From the NCBI GenBank assembly GCA_020796225.1, contig CM036755.1:85569803-85633802 (forward strand): a stretch of 64,000 bases of DNA. Reading direction: 5' to 3'. The translations under genes were made by a program, and so were the position numbers. This document shows positions 22,280-33,967 of this stretch, piece after piece (position 1 is the stretch's first letter; the number at the start of each line of letters is the position of its first letter). The notes below the pieces were generated by a model. It did no database searches. It saw nothing but the letters and a program-made list of their open reading frames with translations, and was not told where the DNA came from. This stretch comes from Arion vulgaris. Lineage: Eukaryota > Mollusca > Gastropoda > Stylommatophora > Arionidae.

Positions 22280-24420
22280 GGTTACTAAACTGACGTCATT
22301 GCACTCCGGGCAAACCCATAGGTGCTCAGTCTCCCCAACATATATCGAAGAGTATGCATACTGATGGTTCCTGTGGCTCGCTGATTAAACACACCTCTCA
22401 CTCTGCCTCTCAGGCATCCAGTTCGACTTGAACAACGGGTAATTCCAAACTGCTTAAATCGCTTGATCGATTCAACATCGATTTTAGTGTCCTCATCCAA
22501 CAGAGAGTCCAACGAAGAGACCGAAGAATATCCCCTTATCCATCTTCAACTCCCCAACAATCGATGCTGTTGATGCAAGCCTGTCCGATCTCTCATTACC
22601 GTAAACACCCGCATGCCCAGGACAGTATATCCACGTAAGCCGCTGGAGGTTAGAAACTTCTATAGACGACATCCACTCATACCGAAACCTGCCCTTCTGG
22701 ATCTTGTGAAGCATCTACTGAGAGTCAGATACAACAACTGCCCCAGTAAATGAAGTCCCAGAAATCCAATGGAGGGCAGCAGTAACGGCCTCAACCTCCA
22801 TCCTCATACTAGAAGTAGTTGTCCTGTATGCCCCACTCTGCAACAACCCTACCATGCGCATTAGCCAAGAAACCCCAGCCGGATTCTCACCACGTTGAAC
22901 CGACCCATCGGTATATACAACAACATCATCATCCCTTGCATTATCTTCTATCAGCTGCTTAACTGCGAAATCAGCCTTCATGTTGCCTCAATCTCTACAT
23001 TCTCTTCCAAGAGGAATGATAACGTTGAGATAGTTCATCATGCTTCCATCTGTTGGATCCATTCTTCCCTTTTGGTAGAGTCGCAACCGGAGTCACCTGG
23101 CCAATCGTTCTCTCAGCCTGGGCCATCCACGACATGCCACGCTTGATTCTCGTGCCCTTAACATCATTAGTGTTCTTGTGAAGTGGATGTCTCTTATCCG
23201 AAGTAACCCGCATATATGCCTTGGTTTGGGCGATTGCATGACGGGAGCGTAGTGACAGAAGGCCAAGCATATATCTCATCTTCACAATGGGGGTATCTCT
23301 AGTGCAGCCCAGAACTATACGCATACCTTCATTCTGAACCCGTTCGAGTCGTTCACATTGTGATCTTGATATCGTAAGAATTCCGAGTCCGTAATCTACC
23401 ACTGACATTACCAGTCGATCGAACAAAGGGGCAAGTAGTCTCTGCTCAAGGTGTGCGGCCACCATAACTTTGAGAGCCGCAAGACCACGCTTGCACCGTT
23501 GTATCGTCTGTTCAATATGGTGTTTGAAAGATAGACTACGATCAAAGGTTATTCCAAGATAGCGAAGCCTGTCTCTGCGCTCGATGTTATGTTCATCAAA
23601 GATTACACAGGGTAGGTCAGCCTTGACGATGTGATTATTCAACGAGCACCACAACATACACGCTTTTCAGGATTGACCTGAGAGCGAGACTCTCTACACC
23701 AACCCGAGATGGTATGCAATGTTTTCTGAATGTCGTCAACCATCTCTCGTCTATCTGACCCAGTCCTATATATTAAGATATCATCTGCAAATGTCAATGT
23801 CCGACCCAATCCGGTTGGCTGAATTTTAGCTACATTTGCTGTGTAAATATTAAACAACACGGGTGATAGAGGAGAACCCTGGGTAATCCCGGGCATATAC
23901 GAGCAGGATCCGATGTTCATGTTCCTAAACGGAGTGCAACGGTTCTCTCCATTAAAGAAGCAGCTATCCAGTTTACCAGCCAAGGATTAACTTACATTTA
24001 ATCAAAGAGCGCACCATTATTGAATAATTCACCTTGTTATAAGCATCCTCCAAGTCGATGGCCACAGCAACAGTCTCTTGCTTGGATTGGAAGCCTTCAT
24101 AAACATCATATGTAAACGTGCCAGCATTGTTCCATGTCCCTTTCATTGGCCGGTAGCTACCCAAAGTGTCAGGAAGAATGTGGTCATTCTCCAAGTGACA
24201 CATTACCTTTCTGGCCACTATCTTCTCTAGTAATTTGCCATATACATTTTGCAAGGTGAGTATGAGGTAGCTGCTGAGCAGTTTAGGATCTTTCCCATGT
24301 TTGTGGAGCGGTCGTAAATAACTATGAAGCCAATCCTCGGTACCACAGCATTCTGTACACTTTTATTAAAATCCACCACAACTGCATTAATAACAGTCTC
24401 GTCCAGCTGTTTGATGTGAT
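22280..24420 (-). pseudogene. LINE with reverse transcriptase and RNase H, minus strand
   Basis: Read from right to left: 24254-23973 has the RT start (SYRPMKGTWNNAGTFTYDVY, VAVAIDLEDAYNKVNY). 23983-23639 has PGITQGSPLSPVLFNIYTAN and TLTFADDILIY, with catalytic FADD at 23780-23791. 23657-22995 is thumb/connection (RLRYLGITFDRSLSFKHHIE, RCKRGLAALKVM). 22981-22493 is RNase H (VVVYTDGSVQRGE, MRMEVEAVTAALHW, VVVSDSQ, then PGHAGVYGNERSDRLAS), interrupted only by one in-frame TAG at 22715-22717. 22512-22285 is the tail. Possession of RNase H places it near the I/R1/ingi group of LINEs. Frameshifts at about 23650 and 23980 and the stop make it inactive, yet it is one of the better preserved elements here. 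The EN domain is missing. Confidence 0.85.
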
Positions 24421-24935
24421 GATATTATATAAGACAGTAATCACGAATTTGTAATTTCTAAATATTTCCATATTTTGCAGACACCAATTAATAGATAATA
24501 AATAAATAAGAAAAAATGATGCAGAACTGGTCTAGTAAGCAGCCCATAATTAACTAACACTTATAGTCTTGATCAGGACATTATTCTGAGTCATTAGATG
24601 CCATTTTATAAGCATATGTGTGATTTAAGAAGAAACTCAAAAATTAAAGAGATATATCACGAGAACACGATCATAAGTGTATAAACACTCAGTCTTCTAC
24701 AGGATAAATAACAAACATCAACTTTGTTGCTGGGGAGTGCAGGGAGGGGGCACGATAATGTGTTCTCAAGGATTCTCTCTCACTTGATAAATATTAATTA
24801 TTTTCTTGGAGAGATCAGGATATCTTGTTAGTAGTTTCTAATCTCAATGTATTTGAATCAAGTTCATAGCTGTATAAATGTGTTACCAAAGTTTCCATCG
24901 CGATGTTTGTACCAAGTACGCTTGAGTTGTGATCG
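24421..24935. other. Unassigned AT-rich DNA
   Basis: No ORF or repeat is recognised. An isolated ttttgcag at about 24480 has no donor within micro-exon distance. Confidence 0.4.
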
Positions 24936-24954
24936 TGCTCACTACCACTACGTC

Positions 24955-25610
24955 ACAGACGCCGACTTCTATCTAATACAAACTCTAAAACACCGACGCC
25001 GACTTCTATCTAATACAAACTCTAAAACACCGACGCCGACTTCTATCTAATACAAACTCTAAAACACCGACGCCGACTTCTATCTAATACAAACTCTAAA
25101 ACACAGACGCCGACTTCTATCTAATACAAACTCTAAAACACAGATCCCATTTTAATTCTTCTATCTTCTATCTAATACAAATTCTCACAGCGCTCAGAAT
25201 ACAAAGCTATCAGAACGGACTTTTTAATGCGACTCTGAAAACACCGACGCCGACTTCTATCTAATACAAACTCTAAAACACATACGCCGACTTATATCTA
25301 ATACAAACTCTAAAACACAGACGCCGACTTCTATCTAATACAAACTCTAAAGCACAGACGCCGACTTCTATCTAATACAAACTCTAAAACACATACGCCG
25401 ACTTCTATCTAATACAAACTCTAAAACACATACGCCGACTTCTATCTAATACAAACTCTAAAACACATACGCCGACTTCTATCTAATACAAACTCTAAAA
25501 CACAGATCCCATTTTGAAGTTCTTCTTCTTCTATTTTCTAATCCTGTATGGTCTCACAGCGTCAGAATACAAAGTGATTTCTAGAACGGACTTTTGAATG
25601 CGATCTGAAA
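24955..25610. repeat. 37-bp minisatellite with a longer spacer repeat
   Basis: The unit acgccgacttctatctaata followed by caaactctaaaacaccg occurs about 13 times. A different block (cagatcccatttt ... cagaatacaaag ... cggactttt) occurs at about 25140-25250 and again at about 25503-25610, so five- to eight-unit arrays plus spacer form a higher-order duplication. Confidence 0.9.
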
Positions 25611-25929
25611 ACAGTGTTTTTCATCGCTTTGTTATATTTTTGAGTTTCACTTTGTACGTTATATAGAGTGTATTCTATAATATAGATATATGTAGAGATT
25701 TCAATAATATGTGTTCAAGTTGATACATTCAAAACAACTTTGACCGTTAACATTTAATATGAGTAAGCTGAACGTAGCTGACTTGAACAAAATCAATACA
25801 AATAACCAATCAAATGTTTGTACAATATCATCATGTTAACAACTTACTTCATATAATTCAAGCGGTGTAAAGTAGTTTCTTCAAAGTAGATGAGATCTTT
25901 ATGTGTAAGAAAATCACATGTTGCTAATA

Positions 25930-26840
25930 GGGTCAAAGGCTCATGGGGACACCGTCGCGTCAGGATTAGTGAGCTGGCACTAATCAAGGTCCTATCCCAC
26001 CTCCACGTGGTGAGTCTGGTAATATACATTGGTTCCTGTCCATCTAAGCGGGTAGGAATCGAGGGAGTTATTATGGTAAGTTAGAGATGCAGACGAAGTC
26101 AGACTGGATGGGATTCCTGCAATACAGACTTGTGGACTCCCAGAGTGACTGTTAATGCTCGTCTCTCCAGGCCGATGGGACAAGTTGGACGAATAAACAT
26201 CAAGGGATGAGAGGTGCATCCAAAAATGAGTCGTGGGTCACATGTGCGAAGCTCTGAGCCCTGAGGGGGGTGGTGGGGGCGAACAATTAAACATATAGGA
26301 TGAGAGTTGCATCCAGCGAAGAGACAAGGGCCCACATAGGGCGATCACTGAAGTCCTGAGGTGGGGCCGAGTTAGACCCGGGTACGGACAGCCTAGAAGT
26401 AAATGTGAGAACTGTGAGAACTGATGACGATGGTGAGTCAGGCACCAGAGCAGAGCGAGCACGCATGCGGACGATGCACGGTGGGCCCAACTAGGGCAGA
26501 CGTGCGCGGCACTGATGGTGTAGCGAAGAGAGGGTGTGGCAGGCGGTAGGGTGAACGGACCATCCAAATGTGCAGAGAAATTGGAAAGCCCAGCAGAGGT
26601 TGAGTCCAGTGTGCGTTTCCGCTGGCAGGGATCTCCTGTTGCCTTGTAGATTGGTTTGGGACAATCAAAGTTGCAGTTTGAAACACAGATTATCGATAAA
26701 CTGCAGATGACGCTCAAAACCTGTCCAGAAGCGCTCACAACTGGAGAGCAAACCCAGTGAACGCTGGATGAAATCAGACACTTCACCGAAGGACAAGCAC
26801 TAGAGCTCCAAATGGTACTGAACGATATGACGTAAATATT
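25930..26840. repeat. Dispersed repeat cluster R3 plus R4
   Basis: 25.93-26.06 kb is the reverse complement of 9.16-9.31 kb. 26.2-26.35 kb contains single diverged copies of the 62-bp unit expanded at 14.1 kb. 26.77-26.83 kb (cttcaccgaaggacaagcac, tagagctccaaatggtactg) recurs at 32.13-32.19 and 62.48-62.55 kb. The block is relatively GC-rich. ORFs on the minus strand here carry no motif, and I regard the block as a composite noncoding element. Confidence 0.55.
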
Positions 26841-27044
26841 GCGTTCGTGGCAAAGGCTGTGTTTATTTCACGATTAAAATGATAAACATGGCCGAAAAAG
26901 AACAATCGAGAAAGAAGAAGACATGTTTCTAATGACCAAAGCATAGTGATGCTGATGATAATGATAGTCAATATAGATTAATAATAAATCAATACATAGA
27001 TTATCCAACTGTATTTCATTTCTTTTTTTTCTCTTTGTGTGTAG

Positions 27045-27071
27045 GAGATTGGCTAAAGTCAGAGATTGGAC
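27045..27071 (+). CDS. Micro-exon B, 27 nt, nonapeptide with DWLKSEIG
   Basis: This has the strongest splice context of the series: a 20-base T/C-rich tract, then gtgtag, then 27 nt, then gtaagtaac. In phase 1 it reads D-W-L-K-S-E-I-G with two bases before and one after. Compared with exon A, W, L, K and G are kept and the Lys and Gly codons differ only at synonymous third positions (AAA/AAG, GGC/GGA), which favours this frame. Splicing A to B makes the joint codon CGA (Arg). The other open frame would give RLAKVRDWT. The flanking intron resembles that after exon E (gtaagtaac, then a tgtatgtctta string about 85 bp on), which suggests origin by exon duplication. Confidence 0.75.
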
Positions 27072-27289
27072 GTAAGTAACTGTGTTCAAATCTTATGTCT
27101 GTGATAATATGTGTTAAGTGTAGGAACATTGTCTAGAAATAAGATTATTACTTTGTATGTCTTATTGATCATTCGTATATCGTATAGCAATCTCTCACAA
27201 AAAGGGATTGATAAATTATTAGCTAAAGTGAAAGATAAAAGCAAAAAACAAAATCTATCTTAAAGTGGAAAAAAGAAAATAATGACAAG

Positions 27290-27405
27290 AGATAAAACGA
27301 ACATGACGGCTGCATAGGCAGGACATCTGGCCTATGAGAGAGAGAAATTCCGGAGGACTGTTGATGTGGCAAAGCTCTGCTCAGGACAAGGTACTTGATG
27401 ATATC
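27290..27405 (+). pseudogene. LINE 3' end fragment (family L-a)
   Basis: The strings gacatctggcctatgagaga and gctctgctcaggacaaggta, then cttgatgat, match the 3' ends at 770-860 and 32.46-32.56 kb (AEARHL-, RKFRRTV-like reading). Only the last ~110 bp remain. Confidence 0.6.
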
Positions 27406-27464
27406 TGATTGGGTATCAAGAAAAGGAAGAAGTTGTGGAGAAAGGACAGATATCATGTCCATCG

Positions 27465-27615
27465 CCATGTTCATCCACGGACAGTTTGTTCATCCACGGA
27501 CAGTTTGTTCATCCACGGACAGTTTGTTCATCCACGGACAGTTTGTATCACGACGTCATCACGGACAGTTTGTTCATCCACGGACAGTTTGTTCATCCAC
27601 GGACAGTTTGTTCAA
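27465..27615. repeat. 20-bp tandem repeat, about seven copies
   Basis: The unit ttcatccacggacagtttgt is nearly identical between copies, with one irregular unit at about 27547-27570. Confidence 0.95.
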
Positions 27616-27632
27616 AATACAAAATATGAGGC

Positions 27633-30258
27633 TTTCAATCTTCATGACATCATTAAGTACAGACCAATAGGTGTTCAGTCTGCATGACATCATTAAGTAC
27701 AGACCAATAGTTGTTCAGTCTGCATGACATCATTAAGTACAGACCAATATGTGTTCAGTCTGTATGACATCATTAAGTACAGACCAATAGATGTTCAATC
27801 TGCATGACATCATTAAGTACAGACCAATAGGTGTTCAGTCTGCATGACATCATTAAGTACAGACCAATAGATGTTCAGTCTGCATGACATCATTAAGTAC
27901 AGACCAATAGGTGTTCAGTCTGCATGACATCATTAAGTACAGACCAATAGATGTTCAGTCTGCATGACATCATTAAGTACAGACCAATAGATGTTCAGTC
28001 TGAATGACATCATTAAGTACAGACCAATAGATGTTCAGTCTGCATGACATCATTAAGTACAGACCAATAGATGTTCAGTCTGCATGACATCATTAAGTAC
28101 AGACCAATAGATGTTCAGTCTGCATGACATCATTAAGTACAGACCAATATGTGTTCAGTCTGTATGACATCATTAAGTACAGACCAATAGATGTTCAGTC
28201 TGTATGACATCATTAAGTACAGACCAATAGATGTTCAGTCTGCATGACATCATTAAGTACAGACCAATAGATGTTCAGTCTGCATGACATCATTAAGTAC
28301 AGACCAATAGATGTTCAGTCTGCATGACATCATTAAGTACAGACCAATAGATGTTCAGTCTGCATGACATCATTAAGTACAGACCAATAGATGTTCAGTC
28401 TGCATGACATCATTAAGTACAGACCAATAGATGTTCAGTCTGTATGACATCATTAAGTACAGACCAATAGGTGTTCAGTCTGCATGACATCATTAAGTAC
28501 AGACCAATAGTGTTCAGTCTGTCATGACATCATTAAGTACAGACCAATAGATGTTCAGTCTTCATGACATCATTAAGTACAGACCAATAGATGTTCAGTC
28601 TGCATGACATCATTAAGTACAGACCAATAGGTGTTCAGTCTGCATGACATCATTAAGTACAGACCAATAGGTGTTCAGTCTGCATGACATCATTAAGTAC
28701 AGACCAATAGGTGTTCAGTCTGTATGACATCATTAAGTACAGACCAATAGGTGTTCAGTCTGCATGACATCATTAAGTACAGACCAATAGATGTTCAGTC
28801 TGAATGACATCATTAAGTACAGACCAATAGGTGTTCAGTCTGCATGACATCATTAAGTACAGACCAATAGGTGTTCAGTCTGCATGACATCATTAAGTAC
28901 AGACCAATAGTTGTTCAGTCTGTATGACATCATTAAGTACAGACCAATAGATGTTCAGTCTGCATGACATCATTAAGTACAGACCAATAGGTGTTCAGTC
29001 TGCATGACATCATTAAGTACAGACCAATAGATGTTCAGTCTGCATGACATCATTAAGTACAGACCAATAGATGTTCAGTCTGCATGACATCATTAAGTAC
29101 AGACCAATAGATGTTCAGTCTGCATGACATCATTAAGTACAGACCAATAGGTGTTCAGTCTGCATGACATCATTAAGTACAGACCAATAGATGTTCAGTC
29201 TGCATGACATCATTACGTACAGACCAATAGATGTTCAGTCTGCATGACATCATTAAGTACAGACCAATAGGTGTTCAGTCTGCATGACATCATTAAGTAC
29301 AGACCAATAGATGTTCAGTCTGCATGACATCATTAAGTACAGACCAATAGATGTTCAGTCTGCATGACATCATTAAGTACAGACCAATAGATGTTCAGTC
29401 TGCATGACATCATTACGTACAGACCAATAGGTGTTCAGTCTGCATGACATCATTAAGTACAGACCAATAGTTGTTCAGTCTGCATGACATCATTAGTAAG
29501 AAACCCAAATAGATGTTCAGTCTGCATGACATCATTAAGTCACAGACCAATAGTGCTTCAGTCTGCATGACATCATTAAGTACAGACCAATAGTGTTCAT
29601 CTCATGACATCATTCTACAGACCATAGTGTTCAATCTGCATGACATCATTAAGTACAGACTCATATAGTGTCAGTCTGCATGACATCATTAAGTACAGAC
29701 CAATAAGTGTTCAGTCTGCATGACATCATTAAGTACAGACCAATAGGTGTTCAGTCTGCATGACATCATTAAGTACAGACCAATAGATGTTCAGTATGCA
29801 TGACATCATTAAGTACAGACCAATAGGTGTTCAGTCTGCATGACATCATTAAGTACAGACCAATAAGTGTTCAGTCTGCATGACATCATTAAGTACAGAC
29901 CAGTAGGTGTTCAGTCTGCATGACATCATTAAGTACAGACCAATAGGTGTTCAGTCTGCATGACATCATTAAGTACAGACCAATAGATGTTCAATCTGCA
30001 TGACATCATTAAGTACAGACCAATAGATGTTCAGTCTGCATGACATCATTAAGTACAGACCAATAGATGTTCAGTCTGCATGACATCATTAAGTACAGAC
30101 CAATAGGTGTTCAGTCTGCATGACATCATTAAGTACAGACCAATAAGTGTTCAGTCTGCATGACATCATTAAGTACAGACCAATAGATGTTCAGTCTGTA
30201 TGACATCATTAAGTACAGACCAATAGATGTTCAGTCTGTATGACATCATTAAGTATAG
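27633..30258. repeat. 40-bp minisatellite, about 65 copies (2.6 kb)
   Basis: The unit is tgcatgacatcattaagtac followed by agaccaatagatgttcagtc. Homogeneity is very high; the only variable base pairs are agatg/aggtg and tgcat/tgtat. A short scrambled stretch at about 29490-29690 with indels looks like low-quality consensus. The tgacatca core in each unit resembles a CRE/AP-1-type site, so the array carries dozens of them, with no evidence that they act. Confidence 0.95.
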
Positions 30259-30734
30259 TTATGTTCTCTTATCAACCTCCTCAAGTTTGTGTTTGATATT
30301 TATAACATAATTTGTTAACTTTCATCTTTTCTTATGTTTATGTATTTTGTAATATGCTCTTTTATATTTCACTATATAAGTGAGTTTGTCTAAGTATATT
30401 ATTTGATGTTGCATCGAGACATATGCTCTGATGTTTGTGTTCTCTGTTAACAAATATATACATAATGTTGAATTGTCACAGGGGCGGCTCATCATTAACG
30501 GCTAGTGGGGACCCGACCCCACCAACATTTTGAATAACGCGTACTTATTAATTTTAGAAATTATTTGTTCATAATTATTACTTTCAACGTGATACTTGAT
30601 AAACAGGATAAATGGCGCCAATTTTAAAATGCAAACACGTCACCATGAACACAAAAAGATCAATGTTCAACACAATCTTTCTCCCCACATTATGCTAACA
30701 GTGCCAAACCTGGACGCTGATAACAAATTATAGA

Positions 30735-31075
30735 AGAAAACTAATCACGACAGAGATGAAGTGTTTACACAGAATGCTGGCTGTAACAAGAAGAGACTGG
30801 TTGAGAAATGAAGACATCAGGAAAAAGTGGGTACAACTTCAGTACTAAACTTCATCAGGAAACAACAAATTAAATGGTTCGGTCACAAAAGCAGCTTGCC
30901 AACAGACTGTGCAGCTCAAAGAGCAATGCTGCTTCGATACAATAGGTACAAAGCAAGAGGTCGGCCACGCACAAGATGGACCTTAGAGATAACAGAGGCG
31001 ACGAAAGACATTATCTACGAAGCGCACACAAGGGCCCATTTTAGATAACGATTCTTGACCTGTCGCTGTGAGACA
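30735..31075 (+). pseudogene. LINE C-terminal fragment nested in the hAT element
   Basis: Readings EMKCLHRMLAVTRRDWLRNE, then FIRKQQIKWFGHKSSLPTD and ARGRPRTRWTLEI, follow the pattern of LINE tails (M--LRR---VTR-D-IRNE-IR, W-GH--R, GRPR-RW). It is 5'-truncated. Confidence 0.7.
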
Positions 31076-31139
31076 AACAGGATTGAAGAAAAGAAAAGAA
31101 AGAACTTGATACTGATAAGCTTTGAAAGTTGACGTATAA

Positions 31140-31530
31140 CGCTAAAACACCACACAGTCTGAAATCTGAAGTTCAGCATCTTTCTCCCTAATTAGTATAC
31201 GCTCCAGGTCATTAAGGGCCAGTAAAATCAGCCTCCCCCAAACCAAAAATGAGTAACGTGTACTTATTTCATAAATTATTTCCTCATAAATATTACTTTT
31301 AACTTGACCCTGACTATCTTTGAAAGTTGAATATATAACACTAAAATATAAATATTATATCATAATAATATAATAAGCATAATAATTTATAAAATATCAT
31401 TTTAAAAATATTACAAAAGTTTGAATACAGTCACGCATATTGCGATGCACTATTTTTAGTAGTTAATTTTAAAATGTACTTATCTACGTTGTAACATTGC
31501 AAACTTTGTCCTTTACGTCATATTTATTCA
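31140..31530 (+). repeat. Body of the hAT derivative shared with 39.5 and 51.9 kb
   Basis: The strings agtatacgctccaggtcatt and aagggccagtaaaatc, and the following AT-rich segment, recur at 39.58 and 51.92 kb, showing one non-autonomous family in three places. Confidence 0.7.
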
Positions 31531-32279
31531 TCCTGTAACTAACTGTATTCTTACGCGGTAACTCATGTCTTGATTAAATAGTCCTTTTAATTATCGAATA
31601 AATTACGAATTATATATGCAGATAGTACAACATTAATCATCATAGAATATTTGCGCATAGTCCATTCCATCAATATACATTTGTCAACGACAATACACTT
31701 TTACTTTCGTTTACACAGTTGACGAGTTAACGAAGCGAGATTACATATTACAAAATCACATACCATTTATATAGTCGCTCTGTCGTAATAGATAAGCACG
31801 TGGTGGTCTGTAATGAGGATTAACTCGCGTTCAATTATTCATCATGTACTTTTAACAAAAATCACTAGGCACTGATGTCGTTTTTTGATGTACCAAAATA
31901 TTTAGTAGTCTTTGATTTTATTTTTATTTTTCTGGCCAACGTGCGGCATGGACATTTGATGAGGCAGTGAAAAGCATATGTGTACTTTTGAATATGGGTG
32001 TTGCGAAGCTGGCTGATGCTGCAGGTGGGAAAAATAAACATGATATATTTTGGACAACCTTCTGCCTTGCAGGTTGATCGGGGAGCAGCCCAAGGCTGAC
32101 GGAGAGCGAACCTGGTAAACCTGGCTAAACCAGACACATCGCCGAAGGATACGCACTAGAACTCCTAATGGCGCTAAAAATGTGACGAAGCACACCCATT
32201 CTGTTGTTGCATGAATCAGATTTGGCATTAATAAAACAACAAAAATTTAGAATTTCACAGCATAATTTATGAGGAAATC

Positions 32280-32565
32280 TTGTACATCAGTCTATGGTGA
32301 TCATGAGAGATATATATTTTTGACATATAGAGAAACATGGGGAGTGGGGGTGGGATGGAGGGAGACCTGTGGAGGAGGCATGCCGGCAGGGACATGAGGA
32401 GAACCACGATAAGATGAATTCGGGATGGGGTTGATGGTTTGAACATGATGGTTAAGAGGCAGGAGAGACCTATGAGAGAAAGCAATTCTTGGATTACTGT
32501 TGGGATGGCAAAGTTCTGCTCAGGACAAGCTATTTAATGATGATGATGATGAATAGCCAACTCTT
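32280..32565 (+). pseudogene. LINE 3' end fragment (family L-a) nested in the hAT element
   Basis: The reading has an R/G-rich stretch, then TTIRWIRDGVDGLNMT, then E-GRPMREKAILG, followed by the noncoding gttctgctcaggacaagcta and a gatgatgatg tail. It is the same end as at 770 and 27,300. Confidence 0.6.
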
Positions 32566-32719
32566 TAGCATCAAGCTGTTGCAGAACATAAGCATTTATT
32601 CATTTCTCGTACAAAAGGTCTTCCCGTAATTGATAAGTAATAGTAAATAGTACAGCCATGATTTGACCGGAAAATGTGTCTGACCCTACCAAGAAAATGA
32701 CCATGAGCCGCCACTGTAT

Positions 32720-33130
32720 ATATATATATATATTGTCACGTACTAGAGTATGTATCACTTCAAGATGTAGAATGACAACTTACTTTTATTTTTGTTTAGA
32801 CTTGAGTAATATCTTATATTACTATGATGGTCATATCGTTCAATCAATCATTCAATCAATAAAAATACGGTGGCTAATTTTACTAATTGTACTTATAGCA
32901 TAACATATTGTCCAATTATAAATAGTATTCACTAAACATTATCAAACATCAAAGTCAAGTATACTCTGATCGGTTTTGTCTATATTATTATTTAACTAGA
33001 TGTTCATTCATGACATCTTCATTACTAGTTATTACATATTTGATGTTTAATGTGTAAAATAAAGATATAATAGCAAACATTTAACTAAAATCATCATCAT
33101 CAGTTAGAATTTACTAAACTCTTTTCTGTT
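32720..33130. other. Unassigned AT-rich DNA
   Basis: Nothing supportable apart from a (TA)n tract at 32718-32732. Confidence 0.4.
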
Positions 33131-33194
33131 AACTGATTCGGTCCTGTGAACACTTAGTGCACATATTTTATCTGTGTCCTGCCGTCTTTTAAAG

Positions 33195-33900
33195 ACGGCT
33201 ACTATTGCGTTGAGTTTTTATTAATTTCACTCCGATTGTAGTTTTATATCAACCGGAACTAAGTAGAAAGGAAGTACTAACGATAACCAAATCACAACAT
33301 CGTGGTTTTGACTAGAATCAGAAGTGAAATCAAAGTTTAATTTGCTTTCGTTACCCTGTGATTAAAAAATAATGTCTAACAATTCAGAGTCTAGAAATGG
33401 TTTGTTATCAGCTCGTTCTGCATGTTTTACAGCTGCAGAAGCGCGAGATTGGTTGCATGAAGATGTAGATACTGATAGTGAAGATAGTGAAGCTTCTGAT
33501 GACACAGAAGTTTGTGATTTTAAATACGATTATTACTAATTTAAATAATACTAGTAGTGTTTCCCAACTGCTGCGAGAGGGGCGTTGCCCCAGTCAGGTT
33601 CCAGGATTGCAACAAAAAGAAGAAGGATTCAGACAGAACCTACACAGTCTACTTGAAGAGAAGTTATATAGTTGCTATGTTAGGACTATTATTCATATAC
33701 TTTAGTTCTTTATTCCTGTAAATATTGCTATAATTTCCACTGTATGTGATTATATATTATGAGACATGAATGTTTAGTATGTGAAATCTTCAATTTGACA
33801 ATTTTAATGGAAATTTCTTCAAAGATGGTCGTTAATTTGTGAACAGTTAGTAAACCATATATTCCATCAATATTTTCTTAATTTTTGTGTATTCATAAAT
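33195..33900 (+). mobile_element. Possible piggyBac-like remnant, copy 1
   Basis: A 55-codon ORF (33372-33539) starts MSNNSESRNGL and includes AAEARDWLHEDVDTDSEDSE followed by ASDDTE, an acidic N-terminus like that of piggyBac-type transposases. It ends after a few residues, and no DDD core follows. TTAA sites occur nearby, but I could not define terminal inverted repeats. The assignment is tentative. Confidence 0.3.
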
Positions 33901-33908
33901 GGATTACT

Positions 33909-33967
33909 TATATAAAGAGAGTAGTTACACTGACTTATTCACCATATTTTCGCCAAGGCCCTTTTGG
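33909..33967 (+). promoter_or_regulatory. TATA-like motif followed by a GTAAGT donor
   Basis: tatataaag at 33910 is followed about 50 bp later by ccttttg|gtaagtg. The copy-2 equivalent is tatataaag at about 46275 with cccttg|gtaagtt at about 46330. The arrangement suits a TATA promoter with a short non-coding first exon. No ATG is present, and chance is not excluded in AT-rich DNA. Confidence 0.25.

Larger units (their letters stand above)
30479..32719 (+). mobile_element. hAT-type non-autonomous DNA transposon (2.2 kb)
   Basis: The left end is CAGGGGCGGCTCATCATTAA (30479) and the right end is ATGAGCCGCCACTG (to about 32719), an inverted repeat of about 14 bp with two differences. The CAGNGGCGG start is typical of hAT terminal repeats. 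The left flank aattgtca (30471-30478) resembles tattgtca found on the right after a (TA)n tract, a possible 8-bp target duplication separated by microsatellite growth. No transposase is present. Two LINE tails are nested inside. The first ~450 bp are repeated at 39.40 and 51.74 kb. Confidence 0.65.

Noticed and set aside
24473..24515. Another micro-exon at ttttgcag or tgatgcag|aactgg
   Set aside because: No GTAAGT-type donor at 20-40 nt, and the frame corresponding to W-L is not open.
26099..26786. Minus-strand ORF of 182 residues rich in S, P and C
   Set aside because: No motif; it lies in a GC-richer dispersed repeat whose other copies at 9.2, 32.1 and 62.5 kb do not keep the frame.
27633..30258. 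CRISPR-like array
   Set aside because: The whole 40-bp unit repeats; there are no unique spacers and the context is eukaryotic.
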